Assembly: GCF_026212465.1 (NCBI RefSeq)
Contig: NC_080047.1
Coordinates: 34,855,057-34,919,056 of the forward strand
Length of the DNA: 64,000 nucleotides
Direction of reading: 5' to 3'
Source of the DNA: Amaranthus tricolor
Lineage: Eukaryota > Streptophyta > Magnoliopsida > Caryophyllales > Amaranthaceae
The first letter of the stretch is position 1. The number at the start of each line of letters is the position of its first letter. The notes beneath the pieces are model-generated. The model did not search any database and was not told the origin of the DNA. It saw only the letters and a list, made by a program, of their open reading frames with translations. Positions 39,901 through 51,259 of this stretch are shown here, piece after piece. The translations under genes were made by a program, and so were the position numbers.

Positions 39901-42900
39901 TATGAGCCCTCTTTTTTTAGGTAACGGTCCAAAAAGCACTGAGAAGCAATGTTTAAAACTTTCCATGTAGCAAAATTGAAATCAAAACAATGACGATTCG
40001 TTAACCATACTAAAGCATTTGCCTCAATGATAAGGCAGACAAGATTTTGGTCGCAGAAGGCATATTGCTGAATTCTACCGTCTACGTATGCTCATTTCAT
40101 ATTTCAATTATAGTGGACATTTAAAAATCTCATTTAACAAAAATTTCCATCAAGTAGTATCCATAAAACTGATATAATCAAGCATCATGAAAAAAATAGC
40201 ATAAGATAAACTCTTGATTCCTAAAGTACGGGCACCAAGACAGTTATTTAGACAACGTGAAATTAAAAATTTGCAGAAAACAGAAGAATTCTCAAGTGGA
40301 AATTTACAGTGCATGAAAAACTAACTGCAAAAGGTGGTAAAAACACAACTACACAAGGCTTCATCCAAAGCTAGCAACCCAAAAAAAAGTGCTTAGAAGA
40401 AACCTCTAATTAAGGCTTGTTTTTCACTTCATTTTCCAAAACCAATAACATCAATCAAAAGATATGTAAAATAATGCATAAATAGGGTGATGCTTTCATA
40501 ACAGGGAGAATTCATCCATCATGTTGGTGCATTGAAACTATTAAAAATCAAAGGCAACGATCAAAAAACCAATTAAATCATCCCCGAACAGATTAACACT
40601 TTGAGCAGAATGCAGTCAATGCATCTCACAATAAGTAAAAATATCACCTACATTTGTTGCAAAAAATGTTTAAATCTGCACACCACAAACTGATTCATGA
40701 AGCCAAAGCATCCCCACACATATAATTACTGAATCAAACAAAAATACTTGCAAAAGACAATTTATCAACTAGTACTTCAGGAACTGAAATGCCAAGAGTG
40801 TGGATTTAGCCAAGTAATCAAAATTAAATGTAAAACACAAGTATGAAAATCACCTTGTTGCCAAACAAATGGCTAACAATTGACATCAAAATTCAAAGAA
40901 AAAAAAACATGAATGTCTTTCAATCAAATCACCATCTTTCTTATAGTTAAAAGAAGATGAGTTCAACATATCAAAAAGTGCAGCGCATTTCTATTGTTCT
41001 TCTTCAGGATTCTCAGTTTGAGGTCTGTAACTGTACATATCATTCAACTCAAGAGAAAGAGAGAGAAATAACAATCAAATGCAAGCCAAGACTTCTGGAA
41101 CAAACAGATTAAGCTTCCGGTGATCAAGTAATCTTGAGTCTAGAGTAACCCATGATTATCAAATGACAGGACTCACACAATATTGCAAGTCTTCAACATC
41201 GAATAAGAATAATAATTTAAATATACCTAATATAAATGGAACACTTTTTCATAAAAAAATCCAGACAATAGATCCACAATTTGCTGAATAAAGCTGCAAA
41301 AATGACCGACTTGTCATTACACCAGGAGTCTTCTTAATTACAAGCCAGCTTCCTCACCGCCCTCTAGATAGAAGTGTGAATGACCCAAGATACAAACCCT
41401 ATGGCCAAGATTCCAACTAGGAAGTAAGAACATATGGCATGTGGTATTAGCAAATGCTGGAAGTTACCATAAAGCTTCCATGGATACTTAAAGTACTAGT
41501 GACATTAAAAAAATCACAAATAATAAATTGGCTAACAAATCAACCATAATTACAAGAAAATCTAATTTGAAACACAGATACATTCTTAAGAAAAATCCTA
41601 CAAAGGCATGGTCAGAAATCTCTAATATTGCACATTCACAAACAATGTTGAAATTTTTGGCTCTTCACTTCAAGACCTTACAATCTATTCAGTTATTGAA
41701 ATTCATTGTCTTTGACTTCAGCAATTAGAAAAATCCCAAACATAACAACACGCAGAAATGGAGTAGACATTTGGATTTAGTCCAGCAAGTTCAAATTTGA
41801 AATCAGCTAACAAGAACATGGACTGTAGAGGGTGGGATTCCTACTCAATGAAATAATAGAAACGAAAAATGAATACAAAAAATTCCTATGAAACCCCTAG
41901 TCTTCTTATAGGGCTTTAGAAAGTAAGAGCCACTAAATTTATATATACTATACTATGCCTCTCAACAACTTAATGAGCTATTGACCTACCCAAATGGAAT
42001 AGATAACACGAATAGCTTATCAAATCAGATAAGAATCTGTGTCTAAATAGAGAACATGAAGTGTCTAAATAGATAACATGAATACCTGACCTGAAATCGA
42101 CCCGATAACCTGAACGAACACCCCTATAGGCACTTATTTCTCTTGAGATATAGATCCATTGAATCCAAAACTCATAACATATACAAGTGATGTGTCCTTT
42201 ATCATTCCGTACCAAATGAAGCTAATAAAGCTACTAGTGCTCAAGAGGCAAAATTATGAAGCAAAAAGACTAAGGCAGACACAAAGCTGACATTAGTGTA
42301 GTCATGGTACTAAGGTAATCAAAAAATGCAAAGGAATGACCGTAGAAAGTGGTAGTATTAAAGGCACTAAATGAAATATAAAATTACCAGCTATTCAAGA
42401 CTCGAGAGGCTTGTACTCTCCTTAGTCTAAACTTTACAAATATTTCAGGATGCTTTTCTTTCCCCATTGCAGTCGTATTTATAGGCTACTATCCACCCTT
42501 CTAACAAACATAAGACACTTATAAACTCCAACAACTTAAGCAGGTTATCACATTTTATGTTGTTTCAATTTCAAATCTAAATTTCCCCTTTGGGGGAGGC
42601 CTAACCCCCATGTGTAACATTATTGATCACCCAAACTTCCACCTAGTCCTCATAACAATATGAGAAAGGAAATCAGATAATATTTTATATCATGAAACTC
42701 AGCTTGGTTTTCAACCATGAGCTAGGAGTAAGATCAGTTTGTAATGCATAGCAACTAAAGGGTATTATAGGGATTATCTAGTTTAGTCGCTAGCTTTGGA
42801 ATTTTAGTTAATAGTAGAAAGCAGTAAAAATAGAGAGGAGGGAAAGAGAAAGGAAATCAGATAATATTTTATAGGTAAAAATATCGTGAATAATACAACC

Positions 42901-45900
42901 TTTCAACTTTTTCTCTACATTAATACCAACTATTCATTAACCATGAATAATACGAACTTAAAAGTGTGTTTTCTTATGACATCCTTAACTTGTTGACAAC
43001 CTAGAATAGTAGGTCATTTTCCTCAATAGAAAAAGGAAAATTAAAAATAAAAACAACCCTTCATTGTCCCACCTTTCCCCTGCGAACTCCACCACCCTTT
43101 CCCCCACCCTCTCCCCCACATCTGCGCGATTTCACCCACCCTTCCTCCACCCCTTTTTCGACCCTTATCCCTTCCCTAACCACTATCAAACATCAACTAT
43201 CAACGTCTACACCCACCACCACTGTAGTCACCTATTCTTCTACACCAATTAAACCTTGACGTCGGTAACTACATCTCCTCCCCAATGAGCCCAACCAACG
43301 AGCCTCGATAAAGATGATTATGGTGAATATGGTATGGATACTGTACGAATAGAATATAGAATCTCAGAAGTTGGATTCCCTGTAGATGAAGAAATTAGAA
43401 TTTGATATTATTATTTATTACTATATTGACATTTCATCCTTTGATTCCATTTCCCCAAAAATAATTGAAAAAATTAGATTAAAATTAGGGATTTACAATT
43501 AAAAAGATTTTCAAAATCAATTTTTTGTTAATCACCTATAATTCACATATTTCTTTTAAAATCCAACCAAAAACCATAGTAAAAGGATAAACTCATCGTT
43601 AAATTTCCCGTTTTTGATTTCCCAACAACATAGAACCCTAATTTGCAAACTTTCTCATTCAACAAATTGTATTCAACCTCTGAACTTCTTGCTATTTTTT
43701 CTTCAATGGTTTGAATCCTTTAACTAGCAAAATAAGTATTAACAGAATTTTAATTTTAAAAGGGATTTATAATAGAGACAATTTTTCATTTATTTTTAAT
43801 TTTTTTAAATAACCTAACCTATAGGTTTTAGGTCATTTTCTATGCCATAGAAAAACACTCTTGTTAGGTTGGTATTATTTATGATTAGTCAATAGTTGGT
43901 ATTATCCTAGAACAAAAGTTAAAAAATTGTATTATTAATCGGTAATTTTTCCTATTTATATTTAAAACCTAGCTCATTTTTGAAAAGTGCAAGCCTCTCG
44001 AAAACTTGTAAATACTATCTTGTTCATCTAATCGTTTAGTTTACATTATCACATTTTCATTGATATAAATCTGTTGCATTACAGTACTTATTCCTAGTAT
44101 TTGTGCCATTGCCACAATCTAACCTTTTTGTAATAAGCTACTACATTTTGTGATTATACACAGTCATGCCAAACCCACCACCACGCCTCAAACTAATTTT
44201 TGGTGGCTTCAAAACCACCAAACACTAGGAATGGAGGAGCTTCCAACAGAAAGCCATGGATAATTTTGAAGCATGCTTCAAGGCTCTCATACTCAAGCTA
44301 GAAGCTAGCAAATATCACAAATTCGATTTTCCTTCACCCCTGAAACCTTGTAAAAATCCTATAACCTTTAGCGAATAAACCATATGATCCCCAAATGGAA
44401 ACTCATGACCTTTATAATACTTACACCTTTGTTTAAACCGTCACGGAATCATAACAGCAAAAATGAAGATGAGGATGAACAAAAAGAGGGTAAGGACTTT
44501 GGAAACATTAAGTTGGCTGAAATTCAAGGATTAAAGTTATCAATTATAAGCGATTGGAGCTCTTCCCTAAAGAAAAGTGGGAAGAATTGGTGTATAAAGG
44601 CATATGGGGGCTGAGAGCCTGAGACACTCCGGTAGCAAAATGATGGTAGCTCAATTATGTGTCGTTCATTTTGAGATTGCATTCTTAAGAAAATAAGCAA
44701 AAGATAAGAATCAATTATTCGAGTAGGAAGGAGGAGAGGTTGAAGAATTTGAGATTGATCGAGATTCAAAAATTTCATATAAAGAAAATAATATTGCGGA
44801 GGTTGTTTGTGCTAAAGGTAAGTCAGAAAAAAATTGGCGGTGGATGAGAACTCAAGTACGACAAAATGATGGAGTGTCTTCTGAAGAGGAGTCTAACAAA
44901 TTCTTTCGACATTGTTGGGATTTGGAAGCCTTGAAGATAGGGAAGATAAGGTCTCATTTAAGAAACCTTATTTTCAGGTAAATTCTGTAAATATTCTAAA
45001 ACATTTTAACAATTTTGGTGAAAGTAAGATGGAACTCAAATGTGGATATAGGTTTTACGCCGAAAAATGGTGCTGAAAACTTTCACAGTTTTTGAAGGTG
45101 AGTCAAAGCTGATGCACAGTAGCGGTTTTTTGGATAGAGAGTTTGAAAGAGGAAAGCATTTAAGGAATGCAAACGAGAAAAAAGAGAAAGAGGAAAGAAG
45201 CAAAGAAACAAGACTATAAGATGATGCAAAGTTAGGGCGCTGGTACACAGAAAAATCACTTTAAAATAGAGGAAGAAGAAAATTTGTTACTCTTGTGAGT
45301 TGTGAGTCTGGAGTTACGCCTATGGATGCCTATTAGGTCTGATGGAGGCATAGGCGTAGGCGATGCTCAATTCGGGGGAGAAGCTTGGCATACTTGGGGA
45401 AAAGATACAAGCGGAGGAAGAAGAATTTTCAATGGAGAAGGAGGACAAAATATTGAATTTCTTGATGAGGCAAAACAGGATATGAACTTGTTGGTAATGG
45501 GGACATGGAGACATCAATCTTATTATTTGGAGCTGGGAAATGGAATAGCGTCAAGTTTGGAAAAGAAGGAAAAGTTGGTGAGGCCGTCAGGCACAAGAAT
45601 ACTCTTGCCCTAGAGTTATTCTCATCCAAACGGTAAAAAAAGGACCCACCCACCCACATAGTTTAATTTTCAATTTCAGCCCACAAGAAAATTTGTCTAT
45701 TTCTTTTATACCACCCATAAAGTCTTCAAATTAATTTTTAACATGATACTATTTCCCTTTACTCACCCAATTTCTTTCCATCCCAATTTTTATGACCAAT
45801 ATATCTTTCTCACAGATGAAGTCCAAGTCGATTTTTCACCCATATATCTTTCTTCTAATTGCATTTCTCTTAACCCATGTATCTAACGTATAGCAATCAA

Positions 45901-48900
45901 AGGGTATTATAGTTAGTAGTTAGCTTAGAAAGCAAATTAGTAGTAGAATATAATGGGGGGGGGAGGGGGGGGGAAGAGAAAGGATATCATAAAATATTTT
46001 GTATTTTGTATTGTGTATCAAGTTCCCAACTCAGTTTGGAGTGTGCAAGCCTCTCAAAAGAGTGTAAATACTATCTTGGTTATGTAATCTTTTAGTTTAC
46101 ATTATCACATATTCATTGACAAAAATTTGTCATTACATTATAATTAATATGAGTTTGAACTTTAAATGAAACTTCTCAAGCTAAACTAAATTGATTGCAA
46201 TGACTAATAAAGTAGTAAAGAAATTATAAACATAACTAGAATACTATATCCACATAGAAACTTGCTTAACGAAAACAACATTCCATTACCCAATGCCATC
46301 AAATGGCTACCACCTAGGGTGAGGTTCTGAAGGGTTAAATGTATGGAATCTTACCCTTATTAATAATAAAACGAACAAAGTGGTTATTTTCGATGGACCC
46401 TTAGTATCAAATGTCACGTGAAATTTCACATAAATAAAAACTACACATGATTTAACGACCTATTTTACTATAGTCCACTATAATCCGAAACTAATGAACT
46501 CTAAATCTATGGCCCCATCGAAATAATGGACATTACATAGAAACTTACAAGAAGTAAAATATGAAATACATCGAAAACCCAAAATGGCAAACTAATTATA
46601 CCATAATACCATCCAAAACTCTCTCGGGAGGACCAAGCCATCCTAAGAAAAAGCGAGGTTCGTAGAATTTAAAGGAAAATTGAAAATCAAAATCTCATTC
46701 GAGTGGTGAAATTTAAAATTTGTGACCTTTATTATCATTGATTCCCAAATATGTCACATAAATCATAAAAAAATTTTATAGATAATTCTTATTTTATAAT
46801 CTTTTAAAAATGAAATTAAAAAGATGAAAAAATTATGTCCCTCGTCTTTCTATATCTCTTATGTTCCGTTTTCCTTCCCATGTTCTTCCTTCTCCCCTTT
46901 CTTCTTCCTCTTCCTTCATCTCCATCTTTTTTCTTATTCCTCCCTTATCTCTAAACAAAAGAAAAGCCAATAATACACGGCCAAAAACTCACCATCATGT
47001 ACAAATTAACCACTAACAATATGAGACAGTTAAGAAGATGATAAATATATTAGGGAAAAGAACTTGTAGTTTAGACTAAAATTGATGTATCTAATGCTAA
47101 ATATCACTCGCATCAACTGTATTGTATAACCATATTCATATTGTAAACTTAACCCAACGCCAAAGCCTATATCCCAAAAAAGATAGGGTTCGGCTACTTG
47201 AAACATAAATCAGACACTGATCATCCATAAAAATTGTCCTTCTCCACTCCTTCCGATAATCTATCATTTCACCTGTAAATCTAAGTTATTTATATCCTTT
47301 TTCACTCTTGCCCTCAACTTTGATCTTCCTCTACCTCTTTTTCAATCTCCTAAGTTTCAACTTATATCTTCCTAACGAGTTGGCAAACACTCTATTGTTG
47401 CACATGCCCAAATCACCTTTAACAAGTCTCTCATTTTATATTCAAGATTTGGGATGCCTAAACCTTTTGTTGTCTTCGTTTTGAATTTTATCCTTCAAAG
47501 TAACCACTCATCTAACTAAGCTTCCAAATTTCGTTACCTTAGTCTTCCTAGAGTGATTGTTTTGTTTAAAAAAAACACAAATTTGATCCTTACAGTAAAG
47601 CCAGAATAATTTTCTTATAAAACTTACATAAGTTTTAAGGACCGATCACGAAATATCTTAGTTGCTGCTCTCAAGTTTTTCAACTCATGTTTAATCATAA
47701 GGGCACACATCCTTAAGAATACTCCTAACTAAGAAAAAATGACACAAAATATTTGAAGCAATCACATATCATGATGTCTATTTCGAATTATATTGCTCAA
47801 ATAGTAATACATATAATCTATCTTACTCCAACTTAATTTAACTCTTGTGAGTCGAATTCTAGTCTTTGTCGTTCTAATTGTGCATTTACCTCATCTACCT
47901 GATCTCTAGTTCATTTTAGAAAAACAGTGAGCTTGGACAACATTTTTTTATAAAATTTAAAATTTAGACAGACTGTAACATCACAATTTAGACAGACTGA
48001 AACAGTCAACTTAGTTTCAAATTTACGTTTTTTTTAATTTTTATTTTAAAGATATATAGAAGATACAATACACGAAGAACCCAAACTCTAAGTTCAATGT
48101 CTGATTACTTTGATATTCTAGCAATGTGGACGTATAAGGTTAAAACTCACTGGCTTGTGTACCCCTCACGCATGTCAAGTCTTTTGAGAATATTTTTGTA
48201 TTTGGAGAATTTTGGACAAGGTGTTGTATTACACTATGCACAAAAATAATATTCTCCACTTATTATTCTATGAAGGACATCTATGGTGCTAGAGAAGAGA
48301 TAAAGGAGAGAAAAGTAGAGGAGAGAGATGGAGAAGCATAGGATAAAGAAGAAAAAAACAGAGGACATAGAAGAAATAAAGGAGGGAGAGCAAGCAAAGA
48401 AGATAGAAGGAATTATATTTTCTTATTCATTATGTATAAAATTTAAATACATAAAATAAAAGGCATGGAGTAAAGAGAATGGCATGTCAAACGTTAACTT
48501 GATTCAACAAGTAATAAGTCGATAAAATGTTAGATTTTTTATTGTTAATATTAATGCAAAAGGTTTTTAGATACTAATGCAATATCGAAATTGTAAAATC
48601 TCACCACATGGATTTTTTGTTTTAATGTTCCAAACTTAAGTCATTTTCTCAATAACGTCCATATGAAAAATATCACTCAATCACCATATTATAAGCATTA
48701 AGTTTTTGAGCTCACTGCGATCAAAATATTGGTCGACAATTTAAGACAACCGCAAAACTACTTGCATTGACAGCAAAAGTTATTTCACGATTGAAGCCAC
48801 ATTTTTGCACTATAATTATGTCTTCATATTTGTAACGACTTTCTTTGTTAAATAAAGAATAAAAGAACAAAAGGGAAATATCAAAGAGAAAATATGAAAA

Positions 48901-51259
48901 TACGAGTTTGATGTGACAATAGATGAAATACTATAGTCTATGCCCCGGTTGATTGGCATAATCAATTACAAGAAGAAGCAAGAATTTAATGTTTCACCAA
49001 CCTAAGCGCAGCTCCATCCCTCATATAAGAAGGACAAACAAACAAGATAAGATAAGAATGAAAATTCAACAATAATATAGAAGCCAACTATACTTAGCTA
49101 GATGGTAGATATTAATACTATCAACAATCGACCAAAACAGAGATTAAATGGACAGTCACGTTCTCTTTAGGAAGAGTTCCAGCTGTCAGAGGTGGGGATG
49201 GTATATTGAGGCAAGGAATAACAACCTGTTACAAAAACAACTTGACCATTTTTAAGAACACGAGACAGAAAGGATGACAGGTATTAAATGTAAAGAGTAC
49301 CATTCTCAAACAAAAAATGGGAAATGAGAGATCATTATCAATCTTACTGGTACGTCAACAAAATCTTTTGGACGCCTGATTTTGAGAATGCTCCCAGAGA
49401 TAGATTTGCCATCCAAAGACAGTGCAGCAGACGCATCTTCAGGAGTAATAAACTCCACTAAAGCTTGCCCCTTTTCCTTGTTAATCTGCAACACACAAAC
49501 AACTCTTGTAAAGCAAGATTTTACTTTTAAAAAAAAAACAATCTTTGAGAAAGAATAAGCACTAAAAACAAAGTATGGGAGCTGAGGCTAAGCAAATAAG
49601 GCTACATACCATGCAGCTAATACAAGGATGTGTGCCACGGATATGATTAGAACCAGAACTAAGCAGGAAAGTATTAAAAAACTCCATAATATCTTTCTCA
49701 GTGGCTGAACTGGGAATATTATCAATGTAAAGCCGCCTCATAGGTCTGGTTGCTTGTGTCAGTTGAACAGAGTCAATAGAGGCATGCTTAAATGCTGACA
49801 GACTGTTGGACAAGAATGCAGATATAGGCCTACCCATACTTGAAGCAGCCGAAAAAACAGATGGGAACTCTATCATATTTGAAGGCTTAGTTTGTGAAAT
49901 CAGATGTGCCCCAGAAGGAACAGAAGAATAAAGATTCTTATCTACTCCAGAAGGTAGAGGATCCCACCCAGCACGCTTTCTTTCCGGTGAACAAATGGGT
50001 GAAGGAGTCTTGACAGCAGCTTCGCTTTTTCTCTTTCTAGGTGAATACCCACCTAGCCCGCTAGGTGGGCCACCATGTCGCCATTGCTGGCCGCTAGAAC
50101 CATCACTTACAATCTTGCTACGGTCAACATCAGAATGGCGTCTAGACCTATCTTTTTCAGGATGTGAAGAAAGCTCATTGTGATCATGCATAGGATCCGA
50201 CACATTTTTTCGGGCCTTAGGTAAAGGTGAGATGGACCTCCTACCCTTGTCCTTTTTATGCTCTTGACTTCTTGACCGCCTTCTTTTTGATCTAGTTTCA
50301 TCATGACATAAGAGTGATGACTCCATTTTCTCCTTTATCTCTGAGGTTTCAGGATCCCGTCTACTTCCAGTACCATGTTTTTTGACATGATCCCTCAATC
50401 TATGTTTTTCGTCATCTCCACTTCGATCTTTCCTTTTGCTTTCCCTTTCAGATACTCCTGCATTTCTTTCAGCGCATCTATCCTTTACAACTGAATCCCT
50501 ATGTTGTTTACTATCATAATTATACCGAGCATCATCCCTTGCACGTTCATCTGATCTACTACTTACGCGGCCTTGCTTGTCGGTTTTAGATTCAGTATTA
50601 ATCCTCACATCATTGTATTTTTTGTGATTTGATTTACTCTCCACGTTATGCCTCTCCTTGTTTTCACCTTTACTATGAGTATGTTCTGTCCTGGAAATCT
50701 TACCCACCTTCTTTCTAGGGCTGGCTTCCCAAATGTAATCTCGTGATTTTTTCATAGCATTACCATTCATATCTCTGCTCTGACTGTCAACATTCACATC
50801 CCTGCTCTGACGGTCACCATTTGTATCCCTACTCCGACGGTCACCATGTGTATCCCTACTCGGTCGATCACCGTGTGTATCCCTACTTGGTCGATCACCA
50901 TGTGTATCCCTACTTGGTCGATCACCATGTGTATGTCTACTCTGTCGATCACCATGTGTATGCCTACTCACACGGTCAGGGTTCCTGACAGCTATTTCAT
51001 GTTTAGTACTGTTTGTTTCATGTCTAGTAGTTTCTACCTCATATCTAGTAGTTTCTTCCACATGTCTTGTAGTTTCTGCACCATGGGCTTCCTCACCAAA
51101 ACCTCCAAGTTCCTTCTTACTTTTTCTTTTAAGCATTATTTCATCATAGCTTACGGGTCTTGTACGAGCAGAAGTTCCCTCACTCCCATCATTAAGTTTA
51201 TGTTCACAAATTATTTCTGACCTTAACTTTCGTCGAGTGAATCTGCTCATCTTCCTCAA
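33984..51259 (-). CDS. U2AF65-like splicing factor, three RRMs with a split UHM
   Basis: Ten coding exons (plus-strand coordinates, 5' to 3'): 51259-49610, 49485-49348, 49225-49160, 39759-39673, 37453-37412, 37319-37230, 35996-35889, 35545-35453, 35345-35266, 34788-33984; phases join to about 1052 residues. The N-terminal ~500 residues are Arg/Lys/Ser/Asp-rich with nonapeptide repeats. RRM1 is about 508-592 (RRLYIDNIPSSATEKDIMEF, GQALVEF). RRM2 is about 648-722 (IFVGGIAEGLSPEM, AFGTLKAF). The C-terminal UHM begins VLKLSNV (about 752), pauses after YGSVLSVNVVKG, and resumes at VGCVLVEF and GRTFDGRIVAVEYV (RxF motif R-T-F) after a ~200-residue acidic insert. U2AF65 binds the polypyrimidine tract at 3' splice sites. 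The start could be the ATG at 51250 (MSRFTRR). The donor of exon 3 (aac|gtgact) is weak; the others are good. Intron 3 is 9.4 kb. Confidence 0.88.
36165..36225 (-). mobile_element. Possible SINE-like relic in U2AF intron
   Basis: On the minus strand 'gttgctcaagtccatactc' followed by 'ccaggttcgaaacatcc' resembles tRNA-derived A and B boxes at suitable spacing. No tail or second half is recognised. Confidence 0.25.
36447..36859. mobile_element. Mariner/Stowaway-like MITE in U2AF intron
   Basis: Left end 'tactccttccgttgctaaat' and, on the other strand, right end 'taattcctctgttcctaaat' are inverted repeats extending through 'gttatttcca/gatgtttcca'. The CTCCxTCxGTxCCTAAAT form with a TA at the border is typical of plant mariner-like MITEs. 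It is about 410 bp with no transposase. Another lone end of the same kind ('tactccctctgtccctctac') lies about 100 bp to the left at 36343. Confidence 0.7.
38579..38939. mobile_element. Tourist-like MITE (PIF/Harbinger) with TTA duplication in U2AF intron
   Basis: 361 bp. The left end 'gggctcacttggattgagag' and the reverse-complemented right end 'gggtccgcttggatttagtg' are imperfect terminal repeats that continue through 'aaggggtaaa'. TTA lies directly outside both ends (38576-38578 and 38940-38942), the 3-bp duplication expected of PIF/Harbinger elements. The interior is noncoding. Confidence 0.85.
42740..46137. mobile_element. Non-autonomous LTR element in U2AF intron 3, 5' copy interrupted by a MULE
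   Basis: Two ~260-bp repeats flank about 1.8 kb: 42740-42873 plus 43953-44083, and 45882-46137. Shared blocks include 'aaagggtattatag', 'gcaagcctctc', 'gtaaatactatctt' and 'tttagtttacattatcaca'. The first starts TGTAATG and ends CATTACA, perfect inverted ends; the second starts TCTAACG (decayed) and ends CATTACA. The interior (44084-45881) has only short frames and no recognisable gag or pol. No clear primer-binding site or target duplication, so orientation is undetermined. Confidence 0.65.
42874..43952. mobile_element. Mutator-like element (1.08 kb) with ~110-bp TIRs, nested in an LTR
   Basis: The left 110 bp (ggtaaaaatatcgtgaataa, later 'taccaactattcattaacca' and 'gaataatacgaac') match the reverse complement of the right 110 bp (ggaaaaattaccgattaata, later 'taccaactattgactaatca' and 'aaataataccaac'). 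The flanks tattttata (42865-42873) and tatttata (from 43953) form a 9-bp duplication differing by one T. The empty site is visible in the partner LTR near 45990-46010. The interior holds a C-rich block at 43060-43290, quite unlike its AT-rich surroundings, possibly captured DNA. No transposase. Confidence 0.8.
46275..46405 (+). mobile_element. SINE-like dispersed repeat, copy 2 (U2AF intron 3)
   Basis: 'attccattacccaatgccat' followed by 'aaatggctaccacctagg', 'gaagggttaaatgta', 'tcttaccctta', 'gtggttattttcgatg' and 'gacccttag' follows the Au-SINE-like motif order and matches the relic at 25075-25195. Confidence 0.5.
47155..47930 (-). pseudogene. RTE-type LINE 3'-end remnant (U2AF intron 3)
   Basis: Read on the minus strand. 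'caagtagccgaaccctatct' near 47195 resembles the plant RTE tail ATGTAGCCGACCCCA...GGGATAAGGCTTTG; 'gggatataggctttggcg' follows. Upstream, scattered frames recall the RTE C-terminus: KTRIRLTRVKLSWSKIDYMY near 47870-47810 (cf. RLSRTKTEYM), KHELKNLRAATKIF near 47690-47650, LLKVIWACAT near 47425-47395, and FTGEMIDYRKEWRRTIFMDD near 47275-47215 (cf. DRxEWRxRIHVAD). Many stops; long dead. Confidence 0.55.
50756..50965 (-). repeat. 27-bp coding minisatellite (8 units) in U2AF-like exon 1
   Basis: Encodes eight nonapeptides of consensus R-D-T-H-G-D-R-P-S at residues 99-170 (variants RHTHGDRQS, RDTHGDRRS, RDTNGDRQS, RDVNVDSQS, last degenerate). Unit length is a multiple of three, so changes in number preserve the frame. 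Basic, acidic and Ser residues alternate as in RS/RD-type disordered regions. Confidence 0.9.

Larger units (their letters stand above)
39760..49159 (-). other. Giant intron 3 of the U2AF-like gene (9.4 kb)
   Basis: Lies between exon 3 (ends 49160) and exon 4 (starts 39759). Apart from the LTR element with nested MULE (42740-46137), the SINE-like repeat (46275) and the RTE relic (47155-47930), I see no gene. Stretches 39960-42700 and 48050-49100 are plain AT-rich DNA. At about 42076-42127 the minus strand reads 'taggggtgttcgttcagg', a possible lone hAT end. Confidence 0.6.

Noticed and set aside
42076..42130. Complete hAT element
   Set aside because: One end-like sequence (taggggtgttcgttcagg on the minus strand) is visible but no opposite end or 8-bp duplication.
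45302..45613. 103-codon frame and opposite-strand frames inside the LTR element
   Set aside because: Gly/Glu-rich frame with no gag or pol motif; overlapping frames on the other strand; probably chance.
50846..51220. 124-codon plus frame opposite the U2AF-like exon 1
   Set aside because: Antisense shadow of the 27-bp repeat.
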